DNA from: Gammaproteobacteria bacterium
Lineage (GTDB): Bacteria > Pseudomonadota > Gammaproteobacteria > Burkholderiales > Thiobacillaceae
NCBI GenBank assembly: GCA_018820765.1
Contig: JAHJNN010000017.1
Span: 496,001 to 560,000, forward strand
Direction of reading: 5' to 3'
DNA length: 64,000 bases
Positions within the stretch are counted from its first letter, which is position 1. Every line of letters begins with the position of its first letter. Shown in pieces: positions 27,067-36,353 of the stretch. The notes beneath the pieces were generated by a model, which saw only the letters and a list, made by a program, of their open reading frames with translations, was not told where the DNA came from and searched no databases. Made by a program: the position numbers and the translations under genes.

Positions 27067-27390
27067 ATGACCTATGTTGTAGCCGACGCCTGCGTGAAGT
27101 GCAAATACACCGACTGTGTCGATGTCTGTCCGGTGGACTGCTTCCATGAAGGCCCCAACTTCCTCGTCATCGACCCCGAAGAGTGCATCGACTGCACCCT
27201 GTGCGTGGCGGAATGTCCGGTCGAGGCCATTTTCGCGGAAGACGACGTGCCGGACGACCAGCGCGCCTACATCGCGCTCAACGCCCAGCTCGCCAAGGAG
27301 TGGAAAGTCATCATCGAGAGCAAGGACCCGCTGCCCGACGCCGACGAATGGGCCCCGGTCAAGGACAAGATCAAGTACCTGGAGCGCTGA
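27067..27390 (+). CDS. fdxA: 7Fe ferredoxin (FdxA type)
   Basis: A 107-residue electron carrier with one [3Fe-4S] and one [4Fe-4S] cluster. By comparison with Azotobacter ferredoxin I, C9, C17 and C50 would hold the 3Fe cluster and C21, C40, C43 and C46 the 4Fe cluster; C12 and C25 match the extra cysteines of that protein. The C-terminal half ([18 protein letters not shown]) is the usual tail of the family. The AddB-like gene begins six bases after its stop. Confidence 0.96.
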   Translation: MTYVVADACVKCKYTDCVDVCPVDCFHEGPNFLVIDPEECIDCTLCVAECPVEAIFAEDDVPDDQRAYIALNAQLAKEWKVIIESKDPLPDADEWAPVKDKIKYLER

Positions 27391-27395
27391 GCCGC

Positions 27396-30074
27396 TTGGA
27401 AATCTCCGGCGACGGCGCGCTGGCGCATGCCGTCGCCCGTCACCTGCTCGATCTTCATGCCGGCCGCCTGCCCGACCTGTCCGGGCTGACGGTGCTCGTC
27501 CCCAATCACCGCGCCGGCCAGGATTTTGCTCGCGCGCTGGCGCAGGCTGCCGGCCGTCGCGTACTCATCCCGCCGACCATCACCCCGCTGAAGACCTGGA
27601 CCGAAACCGTGGCCGACGGTCGCGCCGAACCGCAGGCGCGGCGCCTGGCGCGCCTGCACGGCGTGCTGCGGCGCGTCGACTGGCTCGGCACGGTCGACAG
27701 GTGGACGCTCGCCAACGAACTCCTGCAGCTGGCCGACGAACTGTCCGCCGCACGGCTGGGCGGCGCCATCGGCTCGCGCATCCGCGCACTGCATGCCGAC
27801 GCGCTCGACCGCGAAACGGCATTGATCGAGACGGTGTGGCAGGCGCTCAACAACGACGGCCATGACCCGCAGGCGCGCTATGCACGCGCGCTTAACCGCT
27901 TGCTTGAGATTATTCAGGCCTCCACGCACCCCCCCTCACCCCAACCCTCCCCCCGAACAGGGGAGGGGGCGAACGCTGGGCCCAAAGCGATTTATGGCTA
28001 TGCGCTGGGCACACTCACCGCCGTCGAGCAGCAGTTTCTCGCGCGTTGCGCCGAGCATGCCCCGCTTACCCTGTTCGAGCCGGACGCCGAAGCGGATATC
28101 GCCTTTACCCTGCGGCAGGCCTGGCAGCGGACCGATCCGCCGCTGCGCGACCGCGCCGCCCTGCTGGCCCGGCGCATTCCCGCCTCGCCGCTGCAGGATC
28201 GCATCACGCTCGGCCCGGCGCCGCACCTGGAAGCCGAAGCGCGCGCCGTCGCCAGCTGGGTCGCCGGGCAACTGAATGATGGCCGGCGCGACCTCGTGCT
28301 GATCGCGCTCGACCGCGAAACCGCGCGCCGGGTGCGCGCGCTGCTCGAACGCATGGAGGTGCTGGTCGCCGACGAAACCGGCTGGACGCTGTCGACCACC
28401 GCCGCCGCCGCAGTCATCGACCGCTGGCTCGAATGCGTGGCGAGCGATTTCCCGCACGTCGAGCTGCTCGACCTCTTGAAATCGCCCTTCGTGCTGGGCG
28501 AGCCCGCCGCGCGCCAGGATCAGGTGCTCGCGTTCGAACTCGCCCTGCGCCGGCATGGGGTGTCGCAGGGCATGGCCGACATGCAGCGGCTGGCGCACGG
28601 TGAATTCGCCGCGCTTCCCGCCTGGCTCGCCGCGCTGTTCGATGCCCGCCAGAGATTCGAACAACGCCGCGCGCCGCTCGCGGTATGGCTCGCGCGCCTC
28701 ATCGACAGCCTCGCCAGACTGGATGCCGTCGCGCCGCTCCGGGCCGACGCCGCCGGCGCCGGCGTGCTCGACACGCTCGACACCCTGCGCCGCGACCTGG
28801 CGGACGACACGGAAAAATACGGCTTCAATGAGTGGCGGCGCTGGCTCAACCTGGCGCTGGAGTCGGCCAGCTTCATCGACGCTGGCGTCGCCAGTCCCCT
28901 CGTGCTGACCTCGCTGCCCGCGGCGCGCGGGCGCCTGTTCGACGCCGTCGCGGTAATCGGCGCCGACGCCCGCCACCTGCCCGCGCGCCCCGCGCCCGGC
29001 CTGTTTTCCCAGGCCACCCGCGCACAACTGGGTCTGTCGACTGCGGCCGAAGACGCCGAGGCCGCCACCGCCGACCTGATGCAGCTGCTGATCCAGGGGC
29101 CCGCGCTCATCAGCTGGCAGGCCTGGAACAACGACGAGCCCAACCCGGCTTCGCCGCTGGTGCTGCGGCTGCAGGCGCTGCACCGGGCCGCGTGGGGCGC
29201 CGATCTGCCCGAACAAACGATCGGCACGCCGCCCACGCACGCCAGCCCGCTGCCCGGCGCCTCCATGCAGCCTGCGCCGACGGTCACGGCCGCGCAACTG
29301 CCGCGCCGTTATTCGCCCAGCGCCTACCAGAGCCTGCTCGACTGTCCCTACCGGTTTTTCGCGCGCAGCGTGCTCGGCATCCGCGAACTCGGCGAGGCCG
29401 ACGAGGCGCTCGACAAGAGCGATTACGGCAACGCCTTGCACCGCATCCTGAAAGCCTTTCACGACAGCGCGCCGCCGCTTGAACGCGACGCCGCGCTGGC
29501 CCAGCTGAACGCCATTTCCGTCGCCGAATTCGCCACCCTGCCCGCCTGGACCGCCGCCGCCTGGCGCAGCAAATGGGGAACCATCCAGCCCGCCTACATC
29601 GACGCCTGGCTCGCCCACGCGGCCGCCGGCTGGCGCTATGAATCCGGCGAAACCGATTTCGCGGTGCCGCACACCGTTGCCGGTCTGGGTGAGATCACCC
29701 TGCACGGCCGCGTCGACCGCGTCGATCGCCGCATCAATTCAAGCGAAGGCGACGCCCGCTACGTGATCGACTACAAGACCAGCGCCGCACAAGGCCTGAG
29801 GAAAAAGCTCAAGGCACCGGACGAAACCGTGCAGCTGCCCTTCTACGCCTGGCTGTGCGAAGCCGCCGCGGCCTACCTGCCGATCAACGAAACCCCCGTC
29901 GCCGCGCTCGAACTCGACTTTGAGACCGACGTCGCCGCCATCAGCCTGCGCCTGCCGCAGCTGCTCGAAGCCATCGCCCAGCATGCCGCGCTGCCCGCTC
30001 ACGGCATAGACGGCATCTGCAGATACTGCGAAGCGCGCGGGCTGTGCCGCAAGGGGATGTGGGGCATCCAGTAG
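27396..30074 (+). CDS. AddB-like PD-(D/E)XK nuclease protein with Fe-S staple and one repeat insertion
   Basis: An 892-residue recombination protein resembling AddB/RexB. The start is a TTG at 27396; no ATG lies before the conserved SGLTVLVPNHRAGQDFARAL block. The N-terminal helicase-like region lacks a Walker A motif. The C-terminal nuclease carries SPSAYQSLLDCPYRFFARS and the catalytic VIDYKTS. Cys650 together with C875, C878 and C884 matches the C-(n)-CxxC-x5-C pattern that holds the AddB [4Fe-4S] staple. With the AddA-like protein downstream it should process DNA double-strand ends. Repeat copy C lies at about residues 178-200. In related genomes, as I recall, the two genes are adjacent; here an ATPase gene separates them. 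Confidence 0.85.
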   Translation: MEISGDGALAHAVARHLLDLHAGRLPDLSGLTVLVPNHRAGQDFARALAQAAGRRVLIPPTITPLKTWTETVADGRAEPQARRLARLHGVLRRVDWLGTVDRWTLANELLQLADELSAARLGGAIGSRIRALHADALDRETALIETVWQALNNDGHDPQARYARALNRLLEIIQASTHPPSPQPSPRTGEGANAGPKAIYGYALGTLTAVEQQFLARCAEHAPLTLFEPDAEADIAFTLRQAWQRTDPPLRDRAALLARRIPASPLQDRITLGPAPHLEAEARAVASWVAGQLNDGRRDLVLIALDRETARRVRALLERMEVLVADETGWTLSTTAAAAVIDRWLECVASDFPHVELLDLLKSPFVLGEPAARQDQVLAFELALRRHGVSQGMADMQRLAHGEFAALPAWLAALFDARQRFEQRRAPLAVWLARLIDSLARLDAVAPLRADAAGAGVLDTLDTLRRDLADDTEKYGFNEWRRWLNLALESASFIDAGVASPLVLTSLPAARGRLFDAVAVIGADARHLPARPAPGLFSQATRAQLGLSTAAEDAEAATADLMQLLIQGPALISWQAWNNDEPNPASPLVLRLQALHRAAWGADLPEQTIGTPPTHASPLPGASMQPAPTVTAAQLPRRYSPSAYQSLLDCPYRFFARSVLGIRELGEADEALDKSDYGNALHRILKAFHDSAPPLERDAALAQLNAISVAEFATLPAWTAAAWRSKWGTIQPAYIDAWLAHAAAGWRYESGETDFAVPHTVAGLGEITLHGRVDRVDRRINSSEGDARYVIDYKTSAAQGLRKKLKAPDETVQLPFYAWLCEAAAAYLPINETPVAALELDFETDVAAISLRLPQLLEAIAQHAALPAHGIDGICRYCEARGLCRKGMWGIQ
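27929..27997 (+). repeat. In-frame palindromic repeat, copy C (inside the addB-like gene)
   Basis: The stem is CCCTCCCC (27945-27952) with GGGGAGGG (27960-27967) around CCGAACA. It is preceded by CCCTCACCCCAA and followed by GGCGAACG and CCCAAAGCGATTTATGG. It encodes PSPQPSPRTGEGANAG, in the same frame as copies A and B. It is the best match to a family consensus. Confidence 0.85.
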
Positions 30075-30189
30075 ATAAGCAATCACGCAGCGGGACACCA
30101 TAACCATTTGATCGGAAAAGGCTTACCTGCTAATGTTCGATTAGTGTTTTTTACATTACACTAAATTGACATTCTGAGCACTTCAAAAA
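30075..30189. promoter_or_regulatory. AT-rich spacer with inverted repeat upstream of the ATPase gene
   Basis: This 115-base spacer is much richer in A and T than its surroundings. TTAGTGT (30141-30147) and ACACTAA (30158-30164) form a 7-bp inverted repeat around ten bases. The arrangement suits an operator or a promoter for the ATPase gene itself, which then need not depend on the addB-like transcript. There is no good T-run to make it a terminator. Confidence 0.4.
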
Positions 30190-31641
30190 ATGGCTACACG
30201 AAAACCATTCGAAATCCCCCTACGTGAGGTGCAAAAGCGCATGGCGCTGGAAAACCCTTGGTGGGTGGCTGGGGCGGGAATCGATTCCGAGCGGCGGGCG
30301 TGGCCACGGCGGGCCTATTTCGGGCCGTTTCTGAAGTTGATGCGGGCAATAGAGGTCCATCGCGCTGTGGTATTGATCGGTCCGCGACGCGTAGGCAAGA
30401 CAGTCATGTTGGCGCAGGCAGTACAAGCCTTGCTGGATGAGGATGTTGCAGGCATCGACATTCTTCAGCTCTCATTGGATACACCGCTTTATTCCGGACG
30501 CTCGCTGGAAAGCTTGGTGCGTACGTTTATTGATTTGCATCGGCATGATCCTGCTCGCCGCCTGTGGGTGTTTTTTGATGAAATCCAGTATGTGAAGGAC
30601 TGGGAAGTTCACCTGAAATCACTGGTGGATACATTCCGTCAAATTCGTTTCGTGGCAAGCGGCTCTGCTGCTGCGGCGCTGCGGATGAAAAGCCGGGAAT
30701 CCGGCGCCGGGCGGTTTACCGACTTCATGCTGCCGCCTCTGACATTTGCCGAATATCTGCAATTTGCCCAGCGCGAGGACGCCCTGATTATCGAATTGCC
30801 CGGAGAGGGGGCGCCCGTATACCGCGCCACGTCGATTGAAGCGCTGAATCAGGAGTTCATCAATTATCTGAATTTCGGCGGCTTTCCCGAGGCTGTAATG
30901 AACCCCGCCGTGCGTACAAATCCATCCCGTTTCTTACGCGAAGATATCGTCGAAAAAGTGTTGCTGAAGGATCTGCCTAGCCTATATGGCATCAGCGACA
31001 CGCAAGAGTTAAACCGCTTTTTCAATGTGCTGGCTTACAACACAGGGGACGAGGTCAGCCCGGAAAATCTAGCTCGGGAAACCGGCATCAGCCGTACCAA
31101 ACTGATGGACTACCTGGAGTATCTGGAAGCGTCCTTCCTCATCAAGCGAATGCACCGGCTGGATAACAACGCCCGGCGCCTGAAGCGTGCCCGCACATTC
31201 AAGGTGTATCTCACCAACCCATCAATACGTGCGGCGCTGTTCGGCTACGTCGACACCCACGACGAGGCCATCGGCTCACTGGCAGAAACAGCCGTGTTCA
31301 GCCAATGGCTGCACAGCACCCGCACCATCGAGTCGCTGCACTACGCCCGCTGGAAGCAGGGACGCAGCGATCTGGAAGTCGATCTGGTGTCGCTCGACCC
31401 GCGCACGCAGAAGCCGCGCTTCGCGGTGGAAATCAAATGGAGCGACACCTGTTTCAGCGACTGGAGCCTGTTGCGCGGCATCCGCGCGCTGGCAACCGAA
31501 CACGCACTGGCCCGCCCCCCGGTCGTCACCACGCTGACCGCAGCCGGAATGGGTGAAGAAAACGGTGTACGCATCGAATTCGTCCCGACCAGTCTGCACT
31601 GCTACACCATTGCGCGAAATGTGCTGCGCATGGAAGTTTAA
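30190..31641 (+). CDS. AAA-type ATPase with C-terminal DUF4143/nuclease-like region
   Basis: A 483-residue protein. Walker A is GPRRVGKT (64-71) and Walker B is LWVFFDEIQ (D130, E131), followed by the sensor-like IRFVASGSAAAAL. A winged-helix-like stretch lies at about 295-335 (SPENLARETGISRTKLMDYLEYLE). The C-terminal part contains LEVDLVSLD and AVEIKWSD, the D..ExK pattern of PD-(D/E)XK folds seen in DUF4143 ATPases. The function of the family is unknown. The 5' two-thirds has visibly lower GC and different codon use than its neighbours, while the last 450 bases look native. Its insertion between the addB- and addA-like genes suggests acquisition by transfer. Confidence 0.8.
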   Translation: MATRKPFEIPLREVQKRMALENPWWVAGAGIDSERRAWPRRAYFGPFLKLMRAIEVHRAVVLIGPRRVGKTVMLAQAVQALLDEDVAGIDILQLSLDTPLYSGRSLESLVRTFIDLHRHDPARRLWVFFDEIQYVKDWEVHLKSLVDTFRQIRFVASGSAAAALRMKSRESGAGRFTDFMLPPLTFAEYLQFAQREDALIIELPGEGAPVYRATSIEALNQEFINYLNFGGFPEAVMNPAVRTNPSRFLREDIVEKVLLKDLPSLYGISDTQELNRFFNVLAYNTGDEVSPENLARETGISRTKLMDYLEYLEASFLIKRMHRLDNNARRLKRARTFKVYLTNPSIRAALFGYVDTHDEAIGSLAETAVFSQWLHSTRTIESLHYARWKQGRSDLEVDLVSLDPRTQKPRFAVEIKWSDTCFSDWSLLRGIRALATEHALARPPVVTTLTAAGMGEENGVRIEFVPTSLHCYTIARNVLRMEV

Positions 31642-31653
31642 GTCTGTGAACCC

Positions 31654-34600
31654 GTGACCCATCCCCTCGACACCGCAGCCGCACTCGACCCCGCCCGCTC
31701 ATCGGTGGTGGAAGCCTGCGCCGGCAGCGGCAAGACCTGGCTGCTGGTGTCGCGCATGCTGCGCCTGCTGCTGGTGGGCGCCGAGCCCTCGGAACTGCTA
31801 GCGATCACCTTCACCCGCAAGGCGGCGCAGGAAATGACCGACCGTCTGCATGCCTGGCTGCGAGTGCTGGCGCTGGAGGACGACGCGACGGTGCGCGCGT
31901 TTCTGCGCGAGCGGGCGGTGCCGGATGACGAGATCGACGCGCTGCTGCCGCGCGCGCGCGGGCTGCTGGAAGCGGTGCTGACCGCGCAGCCGGGGCCGAC
32001 GGTGACGACCTTCCACGGCTGGTTTCTCGATCTCCTGAAACGCGCACCGCTGGAAGCCGGGCTGCCGTGGGGGGCGCCGCTGCTGGAACGCACCCGACAG
32101 TTGCAGGACGAGGTGCGCGACCGCTTGCTCGCGCAGTGGGCGGCGGCGCCGGAGTCGCCGGAGGGCACGGGCACGGCCCTGTTGGCACTACTGGCCGATA
32201 TCGGCGAGCACAACCTGCGCGCGCTGCTGCGCCATTTTCTCGATGCCCGCGCCGAGTGGTGGGCCTACACCGACGGCCCGGCCGATCCGGTGAGCCATGC
32301 GCTGGAACAATTGCGACCGGGCCTGCACCCCGACCTGGACAGCGATCCGGTGGCGGCATTCTGGGCCGACGAAGCGATGGTGGCGCGGGTGAAGCGGGTC
32401 GGTTACGCGCTGGAAAAGGGCGGCAAGAGCGAACAGGCGCGCGCGCCGGAAATCCTGCGCAGCCCGGAACTCGCGCCCGACCTCGCACACGCGGCGCTGA
32501 TGAAGCACCTGATGACGGCGGGCAAGCGGCGCAAGAAACAGGCGACCCGGGAACTGGAAAAAGCGCTCGGCGCCGAGCTCGACACCTACCTGCGCGACCT
32601 CGATACGCTGGAAAGCGCGCTCGAAACCATCACCGCGATCCAGACCGACCAGCGCATCTGGGCCCTCAATCGCCACGGCCTGCTGCTCGGCCACGCGCTG
32701 CTAGCGGCCTATCAGGACGCCAAGGCGCAGCAGGGGGTGATCGATTTTGCCGATGCCGAATGGCTGGCCTGCCGCCTGCTCGCCAGCGAGGAACACGCGC
32801 CGGCGTTGGCGCTGAAGCTGGACGCGCGCTATCGGCATCTCTTGCTCGACGAATTCCAGGACACCAATCCGCTGCAGTGGCAGGCGCTGTCGACCTGGCT
32901 GCTGGAGGCGCGCGGCGCCGACAGCGACATGACGGTGTTCATGGTGGGCGATCCAAAGCAGGCGATCTACCGCTTCCGCCGCGGCGAGGCGCGGGTGTTC
33001 GACGCGGCGGCGGATTTCCTGCACGCGCATTTCGACGCCGCGCGCTTCAGCACCGACATGACGCGCCGCCTGGCGCCTGCGGTGGTGCAGGCGATCAACC
33101 CGGTGTTCGCCGGCATGGAAGGCTTTGCCGAACACACGCATGCGCCGGCCAACGCAGACCGCGCGGGCGCGCTGCGCAGCCTGCCGGTGCAGGTGGAAAA
33201 AACCGAAGCCGAAGCGGCCGGTATGCGCAACCCGCTCACCACGCCGCAGCCGGAAGCCGACGACCGTGCCGTGCACGCGGAGGCGCGACAGTTTGCCCGG
33301 GTGTTGCGCGACGAGGTGCTGGGCCGCTGGGGGGTGACGGACAAGGCCGGTGGCCTGCGCGCGGCGCGCCCCGGCGACGTCATGGCGCTGGTGCGGAAGC
33401 GCACCCACCTGCATCTGTATGAGCGCGAACTGGAAGCCGCGCACATTCCCTTCATCACCTCGCGCCGCGGCGGCCTGCTGCACGCGCTGGAGGCGCAGGA
33501 CGTGATCGCGCTGATCGAAACCCTGCTGCTGCCGCACGCCGACCTGAAGCTGGCGCACGTGCTGAAGAGCCCGGTCTTCGGCTGCGGCGACGACGACCTG
33601 CTGCGGGTGTTCGCGCCCGGCAGCGAACCGCGCGGGTGGGAACGCCTGCTTGCGCTCGCCGCCGAACCCGATTGCCCCGCCGCCCTGGCGCGCGCCGCGC
33701 GCCTGCTGATCCGCTGGCGCGCCCACTGCGGCACGCTGCCGGTGCACGACCTGCTCGACCGCATCTATTTCGAAGGCGATATCGAAGCGCACTACGCCGC
33801 CGCCGTGCCGGAGGCGCTGCGGCCGCAGGTCGCCGCCAACCTGCGCGCCTTCATGCAACTGGCACTGACACAGGACGCCGGGCGCTACCCCACGCTGGCC
33901 GGCTTCGTGCGCGAGCTGGCGTCGCTGATCGACGATGCCGACGCCGCCCCCGGCGAGGGGCTGGCGGCCGACGGCGAGAACGCGGTGCGCCTGCTGACCA
34001 TCCACGGTTCCAAGGGACTGGAAGCACCGATCGTCTGGCTGCTCGGCGGCAGCGACCACGCGCGCGGCGACAGCTATGCGGTGCTGGCGCCGTGGCCGCC
34101 CGAGGCCGCGCGGCCGCTGCACTTTTCGCTGTTCGGCAAAGCGGACGACCGGGGGACGGCACGGGAAAGCTGGTTCGAGGAAGAGGCGAAGCTCGCACAA
34201 CGCGAATCCGACAACCTGCTGTACGTGGCGCTGACCCGCGCCGCGCAGGGACTGATCGTGAGCGGCGCCGCCAACAAAAATGACTGGCTTGCACGCGTCG
34301 GTGCGGCCTGGCAAAACCTGGGCCTGCCGGCCGACCTGCCGACCGCCGCTGCCGAGGCAACCGCAACCGCCGCCGTACCGGCCCGTATCGACGCCCCAGC
34401 GGTCGGGCAACGCGTCACCCCGCCGAGTGCCCATCCGGCGGCGGCAAGCGGCGAGCTGTTCCACGCCTGCCTTGAACACCATGCCCCGCCCGGCACGCCG
34501 CGCGACCTGCCTGGCCTGGCGGCGCGCCTGGGGCTGGAGGCCGAATTGAAATCCACCGAGGCCGCGGCGCGCGCGCTGCTGGCGCGGCCGCACCTGGCGC

Positions 34601-34890
34601 GCTTTTTCGAGCCCGCACAGTACCGGCGCGCCCACAATGAATGGTCGCTGCTGGACGACAGCGGCCGCCTGCAACGACTCGACCGCGTGGTGGAATTCGA
34701 CGACGCGGTGTGGCTGATCGACTATAAAACCGGCGACGACAGCCGCAACCTGTCCGATGCGCAGCTGGCCGAGCGCCATCGAGCCCAGCTCGCCGGCTAC
34801 CGGGTCCTGCTGGCCGAACTCTATGCCGGCAAGCCGGTCCATGCCGCGCTCTTGCTGGCCGACGGCCGGCTGATTCAAATGGAGAATTAA
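31654..34890 (+). CDS. AddA-like UvrD-type helicase-nuclease
   Basis: A 1078-residue superfamily 1 helicase with a C-terminal RecB-type nuclease. It starts with a GTG 12 bases after the ATPase gene. Motif I is EACAGSGKTWLL (20-31), Ia AITFTRKAAQEM, II LLLDEFQDTNPLQW, III VGDPKQAIYRFR, V LLTIHGSKGLEAP, and VI NLLYVALTRA. The nuclease motif at the end is LQRLDRVVEF..LIDYKTGDD. Together with the AddB-like protein it should unwind and resect double-strand breaks ahead of RecA loading. The length is close to AddA of other bacteria. The DUF938 gene follows after one base. Confidence 0.9.
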   Translation: MTHPLDTAAALDPARSSVVEACAGSGKTWLLVSRMLRLLLVGAEPSELLAITFTRKAAQEMTDRLHAWLRVLALEDDATVRAFLRERAVPDDEIDALLPRARGLLEAVLTAQPGPTVTTFHGWFLDLLKRAPLEAGLPWGAPLLERTRQLQDEVRDRLLAQWAAAPESPEGTGTALLALLADIGEHNLRALLRHFLDARAEWWAYTDGPADPVSHALEQLRPGLHPDLDSDPVAAFWADEAMVARVKRVGYALEKGGKSEQARAPEILRSPELAPDLAHAALMKHLMTAGKRRKKQATRELEKALGAELDTYLRDLDTLESALETITAIQTDQRIWALNRHGLLLGHALLAAYQDAKAQQGVIDFADAEWLACRLLASEEHAPALALKLDARYRHLLLDEFQDTNPLQWQALSTWLLEARGADSDMTVFMVGDPKQAIYRFRRGEARVFDAAADFLHAHFDAARFSTDMTRRLAPAVVQAINPVFAGMEGFAEHTHAPANADRAGALRSLPVQVEKTEAEAAGMRNPLTTPQPEADDRAVHAEARQFARVLRDEVLGRWGVTDKAGGLRAARPGDVMALVRKRTHLHLYERELEAAHIPFITSRRGGLLHALEAQDVIALIETLLLPHADLKLAHVLKSPVFGCGDDDLLRVFAPGSEPRGWERLLALAAEPDCPAALARAARLLIRWRAHCGTLPVHDLLDRIYFEGDIEAHYAAAVPEALRPQVAANLRAFMQLALTQDAGRYPTLAGFVRELASLIDDADAAPGEGLAADGENAVRLLTIHGSKGLEAPIVWLLGGSDHARGDSYAVLAPWPPEAARPLHFSLFGKADDRGTARESWFEEEAKLAQRESDNLLYVALTRAAQGLIVSGAANKNDWLARVGAAWQNLGLPADLPTAAAEATATAAVPARIDAPAVGQRVTPPSAHPAAASGELFHACLEHHAPPGTPRDLPGLAARLGLEAELKSTEAAARALLARPHLARFFEPAQYRRAHNEWSLLDDSGRLQRLDRVVEFDDAVWLIDYKTGDDSRNLSDAQLAERHRAQLAGYRVLLAELYAGKPVHAALLLADGRLIQMEN

Positions 34891-34891
34891 G

Positions 34892-35491
34892 GTGTCAGAG
34901 AAGCCCTTTGCCGAATCCTGCGTGCAGAACCGTGAGCCGATCATCGCGGTGCTGCGCGACGTCTTCGCCGACTTCCGCCGGGTGCTGGAGATCGGCAGCG
35001 GCACCGGCCAGCACGCGGTGTATTTCGCGCCCGAGCTGCCGCACCTCGTCTGGCAGACCGCCGACGTGACACAGCATCATGCAGGCATCCGGGCCTGGCT
35101 CGAGGAGGCCGCCCTGCCCAACGTGCTGCCGCCGCTGGCGCTCGACGTCAACCAGCCCGACTGGCCCAGCGGGCGCTACGACGCGGTGTTCTCGGCCAAC
35201 ACCCTGCACATCATGAGCTGGCCCGAGGTGGAAAAATGCTTCGAAGGCGTGGGCACGGTGCTGGAAGTGGGCGGCGTGCTGGCGGTGTACGGCCCGTTCA
35301 ATTACAACGGCGCCTTCACTTCGGACAGCAATGCCCGTTTCGACGCCTGGCTGAAGTCGCGCGACCCGGCCTCCGGGGTGCGCGATTTCGAGGCGGTGGA
35401 CGCGCTGGCACGCGCGCAGGGCCTGGTCCTGCAGCAGGATGTCGCCATGCCGTCGAACAATCGCACACTGGTGTGGCAGCGGATAAAATAA
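34892..35491 (+). CDS. DUF938 family SAM-dependent methyltransferase-like protein
   Basis: A 199-residue protein of the class I methyltransferase fold. The SAM-binding motif is VLEIGSGTGQHAVYFA, the second motif is PLALDVNQPDWP, and YDAVFSANTLHIMSW is the third. The family start KPFAESCVQNREPI is intact. The start is a GTG two bases after the addA-like stop, so it is probably translated from the same message. The substrate is unknown. Confidence 0.88.
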   Translation: MSEKPFAESCVQNREPIIAVLRDVFADFRRVLEIGSGTGQHAVYFAPELPHLVWQTADVTQHHAGIRAWLEEAALPNVLPPLALDVNQPDWPSGRYDAVFSANTLHIMSWPEVEKCFEGVGTVLEVGGVLAVYGPFNYNGAFTSDSNARFDAWLKSRDPASGVRDFEAVDALARAQGLVLQQDVAMPSNNRTLVWQRIK

Positions 35492-35570
35492 ACCCTGCCC
35501 GTCCGAAATCCGGCTTTGCCTTGCGATGGGCTTTGCTATAAAAAAATCATTGCGGAGAAAAGGACGTTTC

Positions 35571-35906
35571 ATGCGCATCGCCGAACTGATCCAACGCTGG
35601 GGCACGGAGGGCCATGCACGTACGGACGTGCGTGCCTACACCGTGCATTTGCCGCTCCGCGATGCTGCACGGGTTGAAGCCCTGCACATGATGTATCCCG
35701 GCCGCAGCGATTCCCAATTGATGGCCGACCTGATCCGCGCCGCGCTGGACGAGCTTGAGGTGGCCATGCCCTACATCCCCGGCAACCGCGTCATTGCCGA
35801 AGACGACTACGGCGACCCGATCTACGAGGACCTCGGCCCGACGCCGCAGTTCTACTCGCTGTCGCACGAAATCCTGCGCAAGCTCACCACCCTGCCGGCC
35901 AAGTAG
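35571..35906 (+). CDS. Conserved hypothetical protein (RHH-like helix pair)
   Basis: A 111-residue soluble protein. The start at 35571 has a good CGGAGAAAAGGA site; an upstream in-frame start at 35526 lacks one. The blocks YTVHLPLRDAARVEALHMMYPGR and SQLMADLIRAALDELE look like a strand followed by two helices, similar to a ribbon-helix-helix pair. The end is acidic (AEDDYGDPIYEDLGPTP). I recall relatives in Pseudomonas under the doubtful name 'type 1 pili tip component'; nothing in the sequence supports a pilus role. Confidence 0.7.
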   Translation: MRIAELIQRWGTEGHARTDVRAYTVHLPLRDAARVEALHMMYPGRSDSQLMADLIRAALDELEVAMPYIPGNRVIAEDDYGDPIYEDLGPTPQFYSLSHEILRKLTTLPAK

Positions 35907-36047
35907 ACGCTGTCGGATTAATTTACATCCGGCACGCGCAACGGCCGCCGCAGCACACCTAGCCCATTGTATTTGCGGCGCTTTGTTTGCCTGGCACAGG
36001 GCTTGCGTAGCTCTCGTCACAAGCATGTGATAACGATGGGGGATGCC

Positions 36048-36287
36048 ATGTACCTGGGGCCGGCTTTTCTGTTTGCGGCATTTGCCAGCCTGTTTTATGT
36101 ACCTGGCTTTCTCGACACGCCCCTCGGCATGCTCACCCCGCGCCAGTTCGTTTCGCAGTCGCTGTTTGCCGTATTCGCGCTGATTGCGCTGGCGGCGCTG
36201 GCGCGCTCCATCGAACATGACCCGGTGTGGCCGTGGCGGCCGGGATTCCGCCGCGCGGTGAATTCGTTGCTCGGACGCACGCAGTAA
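36048..36287 (+). CDS. Small two-helix membrane protein
   Basis: A 79-residue protein with two hydrophobic segments (about 2-18 and 32-50) and a basic C-terminus (PWRPGFRRAVNSLLGR). The ATG at 36048 follows GGGGGA with short spacing; an alternative ATG at 36036 would add four residues. I see no recognised domain. It is likely a real gene because the hydrophobic pattern and third-position GC are maintained. Confidence 0.5.
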   Translation: MYLGPAFLFAAFASLFYVPGFLDTPLGMLTPRQFVSQSLFAVFALIALAALARSIEHDPVWPWRPGFRRAVNSLLGRTQ

Positions 36288-36353
36288 ACCCGGCCCGCTG
36301 CCGTTTGGCGATGCGCGGCATAAAATAGCGGCTTTCCAGTTCGCCAAGCCGCC

